Source: JASGDC01 sp047606545 (lineage in GTDB: Bacteria; Actinomycetota; Actinomycetes; Actinomycetales; Micrococcaceae). From it: 64,000 nt of DNA. The translations under genes and the position numbers were made by a program. The notes below the pieces were generated by a model that did not search any database, was not told the DNA's origin, and was given only the letters and a program-made list of their open reading frames with translations. The stretch is taken from contig JASGEI010000002.1 in NCBI GenBank assembly GCA_047606545.1, forward strand, positions 34,988 through 98,987. The letters are read 5' to 3'. Shown piece after piece: positions 25,862 through 34,992 of this stretch (its first letter is position 1; the number at the start of each line of letters is the position of its first letter).

Positions 25862-27487
25862 ATGCGTTTTAAGCGTACCGCACAAATTACAGCAATTACT
25901 GTTGCACTCACATTGAGCCTTACTGCATGTAGTGGTTCTAGCCGCTCAAATAAGCCAACGGGTCCTAATGCGATTATTACTGCAGATGGTTGTGAACCAA
26001 AAGTAGGTTTGGTAACTACGGATACAGCAGAGAACTGTGGTGGACGTGTTATTGATCTTATTTCTGAGGGTCTTTACACCTATGATGAAAAGGGAAATCT
26101 TGTAGAAGCTGGTATTTCATCATGGGAAAACCCAAACAATGATAACAAGAACTTTACTATCAAGATTAAGTCTGGTCTAACATTCGATGACGGATCTCCT
26201 ATTACTGCTAAGAACTATGTTGATGCTTGGAACTATGGTGCTAATGCCATTAATGCACAAGGAACAAGTGACTTTTTCCAAGATATCGAAGGTTATGATC
26301 CAAACAATAACACCCAGACCAAACTTTCTGGTTTGAAGGTTGTTGATGATCATACTTTCACTGTGAAGTTAAGCCACCCAGTGTCAGATTTCAAGGAACG
26401 TATGGGTATCAATGCGTTTAGGCCACTGCCCGAGCAGGCATTTAAAGATCCTAAGGCCTTTGGGGAGAAGCCGATTGGTAACGGCCCTTACAAGATTGAT
26501 CCTAACAAGGGCTGGCAGCACAATACGTCTATTAGCCTTGTGAAAAATGACAAGTACACTGGTCCTAATAAGCCAAAAAATGGCGGTATTGACTTTATGG
26601 TGTACCAGTCTCCTGATGCAGCATATTCAGATGTGCAAGCAGATAACCTAGACGTGCTATACCAGATTCCTCCTTCAGAGCTGAAATCATATCAGCTAGA
26701 CTTTAAGGGGCGCAATGCTAACGTTGCTTACGATGGTATTACTGTTATTGGTATCCCTACTTATGTCAAGCATTTCCACCAAGATAAAGAAGGTAAGTTG
26801 CGTCGTCAGGCACTTTCTTTGGCTATTGATCGTGATAAGCTAATGGATAAAATCTTCAGTGGCACAAAAGACTCTGCTACACAGTTTGCTCCAGGCACAC
26901 TACCTGGTTATGATACAAATATTTCTGGTACGGAAAACACTAAGTATAATCCAGTAAAGGCAAGGCAATTGTGGAAGCAAGCTGATGCAATTAGTCCATT
27001 TACTGGCACTTTAACACTTTCATATAACAATGATGGTGGGCACAAGCAATGGGTAGATGCAGTAACAAACCTATGGAAGAACAACCTTGGTATTAATGCT
27101 GCAGGTAATCCATACCCTGACTTTAAGTCTTTCTTGCAAGATCGTGATAACAAGAAACTTACTGGTGCATTCCGCTCAGGATGGCAGGCAGATTATCCAT
27201 CAATCTATAACTTCTTGCAGCCTTCCTTCCAGACTGATGCAGATTCAAACTCTAGCTTCTATACGAACCCAACCTTCGATGCTAAGCTACAAGCTGCGTT
27301 GGCTGCACCAACTGAAGCGGAACGTAATGCTCAGCTTAACGAAGCACAGAGTATCCTCTTAGATGACATGGCCGGAATTCCTCTATATGACTATAAAGGG
27401 CAGGCTGTCTGGTCTAACAACGTAAAGAATGTGAAGCTACAGTGGAACGGGCTTCCAGCATATACACAGATTACGGCTACTAATTAG
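25862..27487 (+). CDS. oppA: Oligopeptide ABC transporter, substrate-binding lipoprotein
   Basis: A 541-residue SBP family 5 lipoprotein that captures peptides outside the membrane. The signal peptide ends in the lipobox LTACSGS. Family motifs include LISEGLYTYDEKGN, TIKIKSGLTFDDGSPITAKN (the SBP_bac_5 signature), YVDAWNYGAN, KPIGNGPYKI and LSLAIDRDKLMDKIF. GGGAGGCGTT is the ribosome site of the ATG at 25862, so the in-frame ATG at 25850, which itself contains that site, is not used. It is the first gene of an operon with oppB, oppC and oppDF. Peptide rather than sugar or nickel specificity is inferred from the family. Confidence 0.93.
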   Translation: MRFKRTAQITAITVALTLSLTACSGSSRSNKPTGPNAIITADGCEPKVGLVTTDTAENCGGRVIDLISEGLYTYDEKGNLVEAGISSWENPNNDNKNFTIKIKSGLTFDDGSPITAKNYVDAWNYGANAINAQGTSDFFQDIEGYDPNNNTQTKLSGLKVVDDHTFTVKLSHPVSDFKERMGINAFRPLPEQAFKDPKAFGEKPIGNGPYKIDPNKGWQHNTSISLVKNDKYTGPNKPKNGGIDFMVYQSPDAAYSDVQADNLDVLYQIPPSELKSYQLDFKGRNANVAYDGITVIGIPTYVKHFHQDKEGKLRRQALSLAIDRDKLMDKIFSGTKDSATQFAPGTLPGYDTNISGTENTKYNPVKARQLWKQADAISPFTGTLTLSYNNDGGHKQWVDAVTNLWKNNLGINAAGNPYPDFKSFLQDRDNKKLTGAFRSGWQADYPSIYNFLQPSFQTDADSNSSFYTNPTFDAKLQAALAAPTEAERNAQLNEAQSILLDDMAGIPLYDYKGQAVWSNNVKNVKLQWNGLPAYTQITATN

Positions 27488-27517
27488 TCGTAGGAAAGAA
27501 CTTAGGAGTTGAGCTCT

Positions 27518-28444
27518 ATGGGTCGTTTTATATTACGGCGCGTGCTGCAGATGATCCCGGTATTTTTTGGTGCCACCTTTCTGGTTTACTATTTGGTATT
27601 CTCAATGCCAGGTGACCCGATTCAGGCACTTTTCGGGGACAAGCCAGTAGCAGATAGCGTAAAGCAAGCCTTTACGCAGCAATTTCACTTGGATCAACCA
27701 TTCTTGGTTCAATACTTTATCTTTATTAAGAATCTATTGACTTTTAATTTAGGTACAGATTTTAGCGGTGTGCCAATTTCAGAGACGTTGGCGCAAGCAT
27801 TTCCTGTTACTGCACGATTGGCTTTCATGGCGTTAGCATTTGAGGCATTCTTTGGTATTGTCTTCGGACTGTACGCTGGTTTGAAAAAAGGCGGTTGGTT
27901 CGATGGAACAGTACTATTTATTTCGTTGCTAGTGATTTCGGTTCCGACGTTCGTGCTTGGTTTCGTGATGCAGCTCGTATTTGGGGTAAATCTACATTGG
28001 GCTAGACCGACAGTTGGTTCTCACGCTGGCTTTAGCGATTTGGTCTTACCGGCTATTGTGCTTGGTCTTGTGTCCTTTGGTTATGTGCTCCGTTTGACAC
28101 GTACCTCAGTTATTGAGAATGCCAATGCAGATTACGTACGTACTGCAACGGCTAAAGGCTTGCCACGGAAACAAGTGATTTCGAGACACATTCTTCGTAA
28201 CTCTTTGATTCCAGTAGTGACATACCTAGGCGCCGATCTTGGCGCTCTTATGGGTGGCGCTATCGTAACTGAGTCCATCTTCAACGTTCCTGGTGTTGGT
28301 AATGCTTTGTATAAAGCTATTAACGCCGGGGAAGCCCCTACGGTAGTAATTATCGTGAGCGTTTTGGTGATGGTCTTCCTTCTTACTAACCTACTCGTTG
28401 ACCTGCTATATGCATGGCTTGACCCAAGGATCCGCTATGAGTAA
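27518..28444 (+). CDS. oppB: Oligopeptide ABC transporter, permease OppB
   Basis: A 308-residue inner-membrane permease of the DppB/OppB type. It begins MGRFILRRVLQMIPVFFGAT, contains the family segment VYYLVFSMPGDPIQALFGDK in slightly variant form (FLVYYLVFSMPGDPI), six membrane helices and the ATPase-coupling EAA loop RTATAKGLPRKQVISRHILR. The start is the ATG at 27518 because TAGGAG lies 9 nt before it; the in-frame TTG at 27509 overlaps that site. It ends LYAWLDPRIRYE, a common OppB C-terminus, and overlaps oppC by 8 nt. Confidence 0.94.
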   Translation: MGRFILRRVLQMIPVFFGATFLVYYLVFSMPGDPIQALFGDKPVADSVKQAFTQQFHLDQPFLVQYFIFIKNLLTFNLGTDFSGVPISETLAQAFPVTARLAFMALAFEAFFGIVFGLYAGLKKGGWFDGTVLFISLLVISVPTFVLGFVMQLVFGVNLHWARPTVGSHAGFSDLVLPAIVLGLVSFGYVLRLTRTSVIENANADYVRTATAKGLPRKQVISRHILRNSLIPVVTYLGADLGALMGGAIVTESIFNVPGVGNALYKAINAGEAPTVVIIVSVLVMVFLLTNLLVDLLYAWLDPRIRYE

Positions 28445-29390
28445 CACAAAATTATCACCAGATCATTTTGTTGCCCCTGTTGAGGAAACTCCTCTTCAAG
28501 TAACAGACAAGATGAACGAAGAAGCTGCTCCTACGAGCATGTGGAATGAGGCTTGGCAGTCACTGCGTAAAAAGCCGATGTTCATTGTCTCATCAGTGCT
28601 AATCGTCTTCTTAATTATTGTTGGTTTGTTCCCAGACCTATTTTCGAAAGTTGCGCCAAATGCTGGCTGTATTTTGGACAATGTAGATAGTCCACCAGCT
28701 AAAGGTCACCCTCTTGGCTTTACTAGCCAAGGTTGTGATGTTTACTCACGTGTTATACATGGTGCAGGTGCTTCCTTAACAGTAGGTGTAGCGACCACAA
28801 TTGCTGTATTGCTACTTGGTGGTCTTATCGGCGCACTTGCTGGCTACTATGGCGGATTGGTTGATACGCTCCTTTCTCGTCTAGGCGATATTTTCTTCGC
28901 ATTGCCACTGATTCTTGGTGCTTTGGTATTAATGCAGACACCACAGTTTAAGGACCATCGAAGTGTTTGGACAGTAGTCTTTATTCTGACCATATTCTCA
29001 TGGCCTAACATGGCTCGTATTATGCGTGGTGCAGTTGTTACTGCGAAGAACTCAGAGTATGTAACGGCAGCTAAATCACTAGGCGTATCTAGGTTTGCAA
29101 TCTTAATCAAGCATGTGATTCCTAATGCTATGGCTCCAGTAATCGTAACTGCCACAATGAACCTTGGTATTTTCATTGTTGCTGAGGCAACTCTATCTTT
29201 CCTTGGTATTGGTTTACCAGGCGATACGATGAGTTGGGGTAACGATATTTCCGCTGCTCGTTTGTCTATGCGTACAAACCCAGGCGCACTATTCTGGCCA
29301 TCACTGGCTTTGTCAGTGACAGTATTAAGCTTCATCATGCTTGGTGATGCAGTTCGTGATGCATTAGACCCTAAAGCAAGGGAGAGGTAA
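28437..29390 (+). CDS. oppC: Oligopeptide ABC transporter, permease OppC
   Basis: A 317-residue permease partner of OppB. An N-terminal cytosolic stretch is followed by a membrane helix (PMFIVSSVLIVFLIIVGLFPDL), the conserved HPLGFTSQGCDVYSRVIHGA, five further helices and the EAA loop TAAKSLGVSRFAILIKHVIP. It ends LGDAVRDALDPKARER, typical for OppC/DppC. The ATG at 28437 lies inside the end of oppB, with AAGGA 8 nt upstream, so translation is probably coupled. Longer in-frame starts inside oppB are unlikely. Confidence 0.94.
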   Translation: MSNTKLSPDHFVAPVEETPLQVTDKMNEEAAPTSMWNEAWQSLRKKPMFIVSSVLIVFLIIVGLFPDLFSKVAPNAGCILDNVDSPPAKGHPLGFTSQGCDVYSRVIHGAGASLTVGVATTIAVLLLGGLIGALAGYYGGLVDTLLSRLGDIFFALPLILGALVLMQTPQFKDHRSVWTVVFILTIFSWPNMARIMRGAVVTAKNSEYVTAAKSLGVSRFAILIKHVIPNAMAPVIVTATMNLGIFIVAEATLSFLGIGLPGDTMSWGNDISAARLSMRTNPGALFWPSLALSVTVLSFIMLGDAVRDALDPKARER

Positions 29391-29392
29391 GC

Positions 29393-31348
29393 ATGGCTGA
29401 TAAAAATAATAATCAAGAGTATGCTCGAGATGTTGCTAACAAACTCGACAGTGACCAGCATCAGCAGGTAAAGGTTGCACATCATGATGAAAATGATGCA
29501 AAGCAGACTCAAGATGGGAATAAGCAACAGACTTTGAATTCAAACGTTAACTACCGAGAAGGCAAAGATCCGTTGTTAGAGATTAAAAATCTTGCGATTA
29601 GTTTCAAAACTAAGAACGGTGACGTCAAGGCAGTACAAGATGCGAACATTACTGTAATGCCTGGTGAAACCGTCGCTATCGTAGGTGAGTCAGGTTCTGG
29701 TAAGTCTACGACAGCACTTTCTGCCATTGGGCTACTACCGAGTAACGGTGCAGTCTCTGCTGGTCAGATTCTCTTTGAAGGTAAAGACTTTGCTAATGCA
29801 ACTGAGCCAGAGTTTGTCGAGATTCGTGGTAACCAGATTGGTATGGTACCTCAGGATCCAATGTCTAACTTGAACCCAGTTCACAAGGTGGGCTATCAAG
29901 TGAGTGAGACTTTGGTCGCTAACGGCTTGGCTTCTGATGATAAGGAAGAGCTCAAAAAGCAAGTTGCTGAAAAATTGCAACAAGCAGGTCTTCCCGACCC
30001 TGAGAAACGTGCTCGGCAGTATCCATATGAGTTCTCTGGTGGTATGAGTCAGCGTGCTTTGATTGCGATTGGTCTATCATGTAATCCGAAGCTATTGATT
30101 GCCGATGAGCCTACTTCTGCTCTTGATGTAACCGTGCAGCGTACTATTCTAGATCACCTTGAAGAGCTTACATCTGAAAATAACACCGCAATTCTTCTGA
30201 TTACCCACGATTTGGGTCTTGCTGCGGAGCGTGCTAAGAAAGTAATCGTGATGTATCAAGGCCGTGTAGTTGAGTCTGGTCCGTCACTGGAGATTTTGCA
30301 GAACCCTCGGCACCCTTACACGCAGCGTTTGGTAGCCAGTGCACCTTCATTGGCTTCTCGCCGTATCCAAAGTGCGAAGGAAAAGGGTATTAAGACTGAT
30401 GATCTTCTTGCACCGACTGCTGATAAAGAGATTGGTGAAAATGATGAGCACTTCCTTGAGGTAGATAATCTAACTAAGGTATTCAAGATTCGTGGGGAAG
30501 GACTGTTTGATAAGCCAACTGACTTTACCGCGGTTGATGATGTGAGCTTCCATATTCCAAGAGGTACCACTACCGCTGTCGTAGGTGAATCTGGTTCAGG
30601 TAAATCTACAGTTGCAAATATGGTACTTGGGCTTTTGGAGCCAACGAGTGGTTCTATTAAGTTCGATGGTGATGAAGTGACGCATCTTGATGATAAGCAG
30701 CAGTTTGCGTTCCGTCGCCGGGTACAGCCAATTTTCCAGAACCCGTATGGTTCGTTGAACCCGATGTATAACATCTTCAACGCTATTTCAGAACCTCTGG
30801 AGATTCATAAAGTCGGTGATAAAGCTTCACGTGAGGCTCGAGTACGTGAGTTGCTAGATCAGGTATCATTGCCCGCGGCTACTATGCGTCGTTATCCTAA
30901 TGAGCTTTCGGGAGGACAGCGTCAGCGTATTGCTATTGCACGTGCACTTGCCTTGAAGCCTGAAGTGCTTATCTGTGACGAGGCTGTTTCAGCATTGGAC
31001 GTGTTGGTGCAGGCTCAGATTCTGAACTTGCTTGCAGAGCTTCAGCATGAACTTAACCTTACCTACCTCTTCATTACGCACGATTTGGCCGTAGTTCGCC
31101 AGATTGCTGATGATGTAGTGGTAATGGAAAAAGGTAAAGTCATCGAGCGCGGTACTACAGATAAGGTATTTGATAGCCCTCAAAAAGAGTACACGAAGAA
31201 GCTTCTTGACGCTATCCCAGGCGCTAAGCTTATGCTTCCGCCTGAGGTAGAAGTAAATGATGCAAAAGTTGTTGAAACAACAAAGGATAAGGACTCCTCG
31301 GAGAACTCGCTTCTTTCTTCAGTTAAGGGTATATTTCATAAGGATTAA
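29393..31348 (+). CDS. oppDF: Oligopeptide ABC transporter, fused ATPase OppD-OppF
   Basis: Two ABC ATPases in one 651-residue chain. The first half has Walker A GESGSGKSTTAL, Q-loop VPQDPMSNLNP, signature SGGMSQRALIA and Walker B LLIADEPTSAL; it ends with the OppD-type NPRHPYTQRLVAS. The second half has GESGSGKSTVAN, FQNPYGSLNP, SGGQRQRIAIARAL and VLICDEAVSAL. Both nucleotide sites look intact. The N-terminal 55 residues and the C-terminal 45 are charged and of low complexity. Fused DppD-DppF proteins are common in actinobacteria. The start lies 2 nt after oppC with GAGAGGTAAGC as ribosome site, and a strong terminator follows. Confidence 0.95.
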   Translation: MADKNNNQEYARDVANKLDSDQHQQVKVAHHDENDAKQTQDGNKQQTLNSNVNYREGKDPLLEIKNLAISFKTKNGDVKAVQDANITVMPGETVAIVGESGSGKSTTALSAIGLLPSNGAVSAGQILFEGKDFANATEPEFVEIRGNQIGMVPQDPMSNLNPVHKVGYQVSETLVANGLASDDKEELKKQVAEKLQQAGLPDPEKRARQYPYEFSGGMSQRALIAIGLSCNPKLLIADEPTSALDVTVQRTILDHLEELTSENNTAILLITHDLGLAAERAKKVIVMYQGRVVESGPSLEILQNPRHPYTQRLVASAPSLASRRIQSAKEKGIKTDDLLAPTADKEIGENDEHFLEVDNLTKVFKIRGEGLFDKPTDFTAVDDVSFHIPRGTTTAVVGESGSGKSTVANMVLGLLEPTSGSIKFDGDEVTHLDDKQQFAFRRRVQPIFQNPYGSLNPMYNIFNAISEPLEIHKVGDKASREARVRELLDQVSLPAATMRRYPNELSGGQRQRIAIARALALKPEVLICDEAVSALDVLVQAQILNLLAELQHELNLTYLFITHDLAVVRQIADDVVVMEKGKVIERGTTDKVFDSPQKEYTKKLLDAIPGAKLMLPPEVEVNDAKVVETTKDKDSSENSLLSSVKGIFHKD

Positions 31349-31364
31349 CCCTTAAAGTTCATTG

Positions 31365-31404
31365 AAGGTGGGTCAGTTATTGTTAGCTGGCCCACCTTCT
31401 TTTT
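31365..31404 (+). terminator. Rho-independent terminator of the opp operon
   Basis: AAGGTGGGTCAG pairs with CTGGCCCACCTT (one G-U pair) around a 10-nt loop, followed by CTTTTTG. Confidence 0.88.
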
Positions 31405-31649
31405 GTTTGGATAATCTCTTCTAACTGTATTTGTAAGATGGACACAATTATCGTGCAAAAATAGATTATCAGGTAGCTTAGTAATAGTGGTAAGTGGTAG
31501 AATGTTCTAAGCAATTTATAAAAATTGACTTCGCGTATTGTGCAATGAAACCTTACGGTCCATTATTTGGTTGAGGAATTTTCAGTAGCAATACCAGGCA
31601 AAGAACCGTTAAAGCGCACGTTTTTGCGTGCAAGAAAGGATACTTCAGC
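31405..31649 (+). promoter_or_regulatory. Promoter and ~140-nt leader of rpsB
   Basis: No gene lies here. TAGAAT at 31498-31503 is a likely -10 box, giving a leader of about 140 nt before rpsB. Near its 3' end GCGCACG-TTTTT-GCGTGC (31612-31631) can form a hairpin just before the AAGAAAGGA ribosome site. Ribosomal protein S2 controls its own leader in some bacteria, so an autoregulatory structure is possible; I do not recognise a known motif. Confidence 0.45.
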
Positions 31650-32573
31650 ATGGCTGTTGTAACAACTCGTGAACTATTAAATAGTGGTGTACACTTCGGA
31701 CACCAAACTCAGCGTTGGAATCCAAAGATGAAACCATTCATCTTTACAGAACGTAATGGTATTTACATTATTGACTTGAAGAAATCTCTTACTTACATTG
31801 ACCAGGCATACAACTTCGCTAAAAATACTGCGGCAAAGAATGGCAAAATCCTTTTCGTAGGTACTAAGCGTCAAAGTCAGGAAGTAATTAAAGACCAAGC
31901 TACTCGCGTTAACATGCCTTACGTTAATCACCGTTGGTTAGGCGGTATGCTTACTAACTTCAATACAATTAGTAAGCGTATTGATCGCCTTAAAGAACTT
32001 GAAGAAATTGATTATGATGACGTAGCTGGTTCTAAATACACTAAAAAAGAACTTTTGCTACTTAGCCGTGAAAAGCAGAAGTTAGAAGCTGTACTTGGTG
32101 GTATTCGCAATATGGAAAAGGCACCAGAGGCTCTTTGGATTGTTGATACTAATAAAGAGCACATTGCTATTGCAGAGGCAAAGCGTTTGAATATCCCAGT
32201 TATTGCAGTCCTTGATACTAACTGTGATCCAGACGATGTAGAATTTCCAATCCCAGGTAACGATGATGCAATCCGTTCAGTTGAATTACTGACTAAGATT
32301 ATTGCTGATGCAATTGCTGAAGGCACTATCTCTCGTCACGAAAAAGGTTCTAAAAAAGGTAAAGAAGCAGAGCCAATGGCTGAGTGGGAACGCGAACTTC
32401 TAGAAGCTGACAAAGAAGAGACTAATTCTGAAGAAAAAACAGATGAAGTTGATGCAAATAAAGAAGAAAAAGCAGAAGCTAAAGAAGAGTCTAAAGAGGC
32501 TAAAAAAGAAGACATAAAAGAATCAGATGCAGAAAAAGTAGAAGATACTGAAGAAGCATCAGAGACTAAATAA
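31650..32573 (+). CDS. rpsB: 30S ribosomal protein S2 with long acidic tail
   Basis: S2 is a large-interface protein of the small ribosomal subunit, needed for S1 association and mRNA binding. Residues 1-235 are canonical: TRELLNSGVHFGHQTQRWNP, FIFTERNGIYIIDLKK, VNHRWLGGMLTNF and VLDTNCDPDDVEFPIPGNDD. The remaining ~70 residues are a low-complexity Glu/Lys/Ala/Asp tail (ETNSEEKTDEVDANKEEK onward). Total length is 307, compared with about 240-280 in most bacteria. A ribosome site AAGAAAGGA precedes the ATG. It is followed 33 nt later by tsf, as in nearly all bacteria. Confidence 0.97.
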   Translation: MAVVTTRELLNSGVHFGHQTQRWNPKMKPFIFTERNGIYIIDLKKSLTYIDQAYNFAKNTAAKNGKILFVGTKRQSQEVIKDQATRVNMPYVNHRWLGGMLTNFNTISKRIDRLKELEEIDYDDVAGSKYTKKELLLLSREKQKLEAVLGGIRNMEKAPEALWIVDTNKEHIAIAEAKRLNIPVIAVLDTNCDPDDVEFPIPGNDDAIRSVELLTKIIADAIAEGTISRHEKGSKKGKEAEPMAEWERELLEADKEETNSEEKTDEVDANKEEKAEAKEESKEAKKEDIKESDAEKVEDTEEASETK

Positions 32574-32606
32574 TTTTTTAATTTTAAATTCAAGGAGTAA
32601 ATAAAA

Positions 32607-33461
32607 ATGGCAGCATACACTACTGCTGATATCAAAGACCTGCGCGAGCGCACTGGCGCTGGCATGATGGATGTTAAAAAAGCTCTTGATGAAGCTAATG
32701 GTGACATCAATAAAGCAGTTGAAATTATCCGCATCAAAGGCCTTAAAGGTGCTACAAAGCGTGAAGGTCGTGCAACAAGTGAAGGTCTAGTCGCAGCAAA
32801 AGTTGTAGATGATGGCAAGACTGGCGTTATGGTTGAGCTACTCACTGAAACTGACTTCGTTGCTAAAAATGAGCGTTTTGGCACACTTGGCGATAAGGTG
32901 CTTAAAGCTGCAATTGAGTCTAAGGCAACTACAGTCGATGAACTTAATGATGCAGAAGTTGATGGTGAAAAGGTTTCTGACTTAGTAACTAATGAAGGTG
33001 CAGTTATTGGCGAAAAGATTGAAGTACGCCGCGTAGCTCGTGTCGAAGGCAAGCATGTATATGAATACCTACACCGCACTTCTAAAGATTTACCACCGCA
33101 GGTTGGTGTGTTGTTAGCTGTTGATGGTGAAGCTGATGAAGCTGGTCACGATGTTGCAGTACACATGGCTGCATATGCACCTCAATACATGACTCGTGAT
33201 GATGTGCCAAGCGATATCGTTGAAAAAGAGCGTAGTATTGCTGAAGAAACTGCAAAGAACGAAGGGAAGCCAGAAAAAGCTCTTCCAATGATTGTAGAAG
33301 GTCGCCTAAACGGCTTCTTCAAAGAAGGCGTTTTGGTAGATCAGCCATTTGCTAAAGATCCAAAGCAGAATGTTGGTAAAGTTCTTGATGCTGCTGGTGT
33401 TAAGCCAGTTGCTTTCGCACGTTTTCGTGTTGGTGAGGAAATCGCTAAAGATAGCAAATAA
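32607..33461 (+). CDS. tsf: Elongation factor Ts
   Basis: EF-Ts recharges EF-Tu with GTP during translation. The 284-residue protein has the UBA-like N-terminal domain with TTADIKDLRERTGAGMMDVK, then ALDEANGDINKAVEIIRIKG and the core with VELLTETDFVAKNERF. The C-terminal dimerisation region contains RLNGFFKEGVLVDQPFAKD. AAGGAGTAAATAAAA is the ribosome site. It is transcribed with rpsB and ends in a strong terminator. Confidence 0.97.
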   Translation: MAAYTTADIKDLRERTGAGMMDVKKALDEANGDINKAVEIIRIKGLKGATKREGRATSEGLVAAKVVDDGKTGVMVELLTETDFVAKNERFGTLGDKVLKAAIESKATTVDELNDAEVDGEKVSDLVTNEGAVIGEKIEVRRVARVEGKHVYEYLHRTSKDLPPQVGVLLAVDGEADEAGHDVAVHMAAYAPQYMTRDDVPSDIVEKERSIAEETAKNEGKPEKALPMIVEGRLNGFFKEGVLVDQPFAKDPKQNVGKVLDAAGVKPVAFARFRVGEEIAKDSK

Positions 33462-33475
33462 TTAATAACTTTTAT

Positions 33476-33510
33476 AAAAGGGGTCTAGGAAGTAACCTTG
33501 ACCCCTTTTT
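33476..33510 (+). terminator. Rho-independent terminator of rpsB-tsf
   Basis: AAAAGGGGTC pairs with GACCCCTTTT around a 14-nt loop, ending in five T. Confidence 0.9.
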
Positions 33511-33708
33511 CATGTGCAATTTAGAGCGTTAGTTAATTTCAGCAATTTTGCTAAAAATATGGGAAAAATCACATCAAGTAGTAAAAAGTGCTGGAATTGT
33601 AAACTTATCGTCAGATAAGTAATTGTCAGCGTGTGCATACCCCTATTCTAATTGCCAAATAGTGTAATCTGATAAGAGAAGACTTTGGGCTAAGGAGAGT
33701 TTTAAGTA

Positions 33709-34413
33709 ATGAAAAAACGTCGAGTGCTTTTAAAATTATCAGGTGAAGTTTTCGGTGGTGGTAAAACCGGAGTTGATCCCGATGTAATTAAAGAAGTTGT
33801 TTCTGAAATTAAAGAAGCAGCTGACGAAGTAGAAATTTCTGTCGTAGTAGGTGGTGGTAATTTCTTTAGAGGTGCTGAGCTATCTGAAAATGGTATGGAT
33901 CGTGCACGTGCTGATTACATTGGAATGCTCGGTACGGTTATGAATTCTCTGGCGTTACAAGATTTCTTAGAACAATCCGGAGTTGATACTAGAGTTCAAA
34001 GTGCAATTACAATGGGACAAGTAGCTGAGCCATATATTCCACGACGTGCAGTACGCCATATGGAATTAGGGAGAGTCGTCATTTTTGGTGCTGGTGCTGG
34101 TCTGCCATACTTTTCTACAGATACAGTAGCTGCGCAGCGTGCGCTAGAAGTTCACGCTGATGTGATACTAGTAGCTAAAAATGGTGTCGACGGGGTTTAC
34201 ACTGCGGACCCAAATAAAGACCCTAAAGCAAAGAAAATTGATGAGATTACTTATCGTGATGCGTTAGACAAAGGTTTGAAAGTCGTAGATGCGACTGCTT
34301 TTGCATTAGCAGAAGAAAATAGAATGCCAATGATGGTATTTGGAATGCAAGGTAAAGGTAACATTACCGCAGCTTTACGCGGCGAAAAGATTGGTACTCT
34401 TGTTACAGCTTAA
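33709..34413 (+). CDS. pyrH: Uridylate kinase (UMP kinase)
   Basis: PyrH phosphorylates UMP to UDP. The 234-residue amino-acid-kinase-fold protein starts with KRRVLLKLSGEVFGGG and shows VVVGGGNFFRGAELSENGMD followed by RARADYIGMLGTVMN. Further motifs are VIFGAGAGLPYFSTDTVA and KNGVDGVYTADPNKDPKAK. AAGGAGAG lies 9 nt before the ATG. A TAATCT at 33662-33667 may be its -10 box. It heads the pyrH-frr-cdsA operon. Confidence 0.97.
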   Translation: MKKRRVLLKLSGEVFGGGKTGVDPDVIKEVVSEIKEAADEVEISVVVGGGNFFRGAELSENGMDRARADYIGMLGTVMNSLALQDFLEQSGVDTRVQSAITMGQVAEPYIPRRAVRHMELGRVVIFGAGAGLPYFSTDTVAAQRALEVHADVILVAKNGVDGVYTADPNKDPKAKKIDEITYRDALDKGLKVVDATAFALAEENRMPMMVFGMQGKGNITAALRGEKIGTLVTA

Positions 34414-34434
34414 CAACGAAAGGTAAATAAAACT

Positions 34435-34992
34435 ATGTTCGATGAGGCGCTACTCGAAGCTGAAGAAAAAATGGACAAAGCTATCGAGGTTTTAAAAGAA
34501 GATTTTGGCACTGTTCGTACTGGGCGAGCTAACCCTGCCCTTTATTCAAAGGTAATGGTTGATTATTACGGAAGTCCAACTCCATTGCAACAACTTGCTT
34601 CTTTCCAAACTCCAGAAGCACGAGTTCTAACTATTTCACCATTTGATAAAAATTCGCTTTCTGACATTGAAAAAGCAATTCAAACTGCAAATATCGGTGG
34701 AAACCCAGCAAATGACGGTAATATTATCCGTATTGTGATGCCAGAACTTACTGAGGAACGCCGTAAAGAATATGTAAAGCTTGTTAAGGGTAAAGCTGAA
34801 GATGCAAAAGTCTCAGTTCGTAATATTCGTCGTAAAGCTAAAGAAGAGATTGATCGGATTGTAAAAGATGGCGAAGCGGGTGAAGATGAAGGTACTCGTG
34901 CTGAAAAAGAATTAGAGTCTATCACTAAAACTCATGTTGATAATATTGACGAAGTTACTAAAAATAAGGAAACTGAGTTACTAGAGGTTTAA
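34435..34992 (+). CDS. frr: Ribosome recycling factor
   Basis: RRF splits post-termination ribosomes together with EF-G. The 185-residue protein matches the family throughout: FGTVRTGRANPALYSKVMV, YYGSPTPLQQLASFQTPEAR, DIEKAIQTANIGGNPANDG, and RIVMPELTEERRKEYVKLVK. The stop codon TAA shares its last A with the ATG of cdsA, so the two are translationally coupled. GAAAGGTAAATAAAACT is the ribosome region. Confidence 0.97.
   Translation: MFDEALLEAEEKMDKAIEVLKEDFGTVRTGRANPALYSKVMVDYYGSPTPLQQLASFQTPEARVLTISPFDKNSLSDIEKAIQTANIGGNPANDGNIIRIVMPELTEERRKEYVKLVKGKAEDAKVSVRNIRRKAKEEIDRIVKDGEAGEDEGTRAEKELESITKTHVDNIDEVTKNKETELLEV

Noticed and set aside
32336..33079. 247-codon minus-strand Ser-rich frame across rpsB and tsf
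   Set aside because: It crosses two well-supported ribosomal genes and their spacer, and its composition mirrors their Lys/Glu codons.
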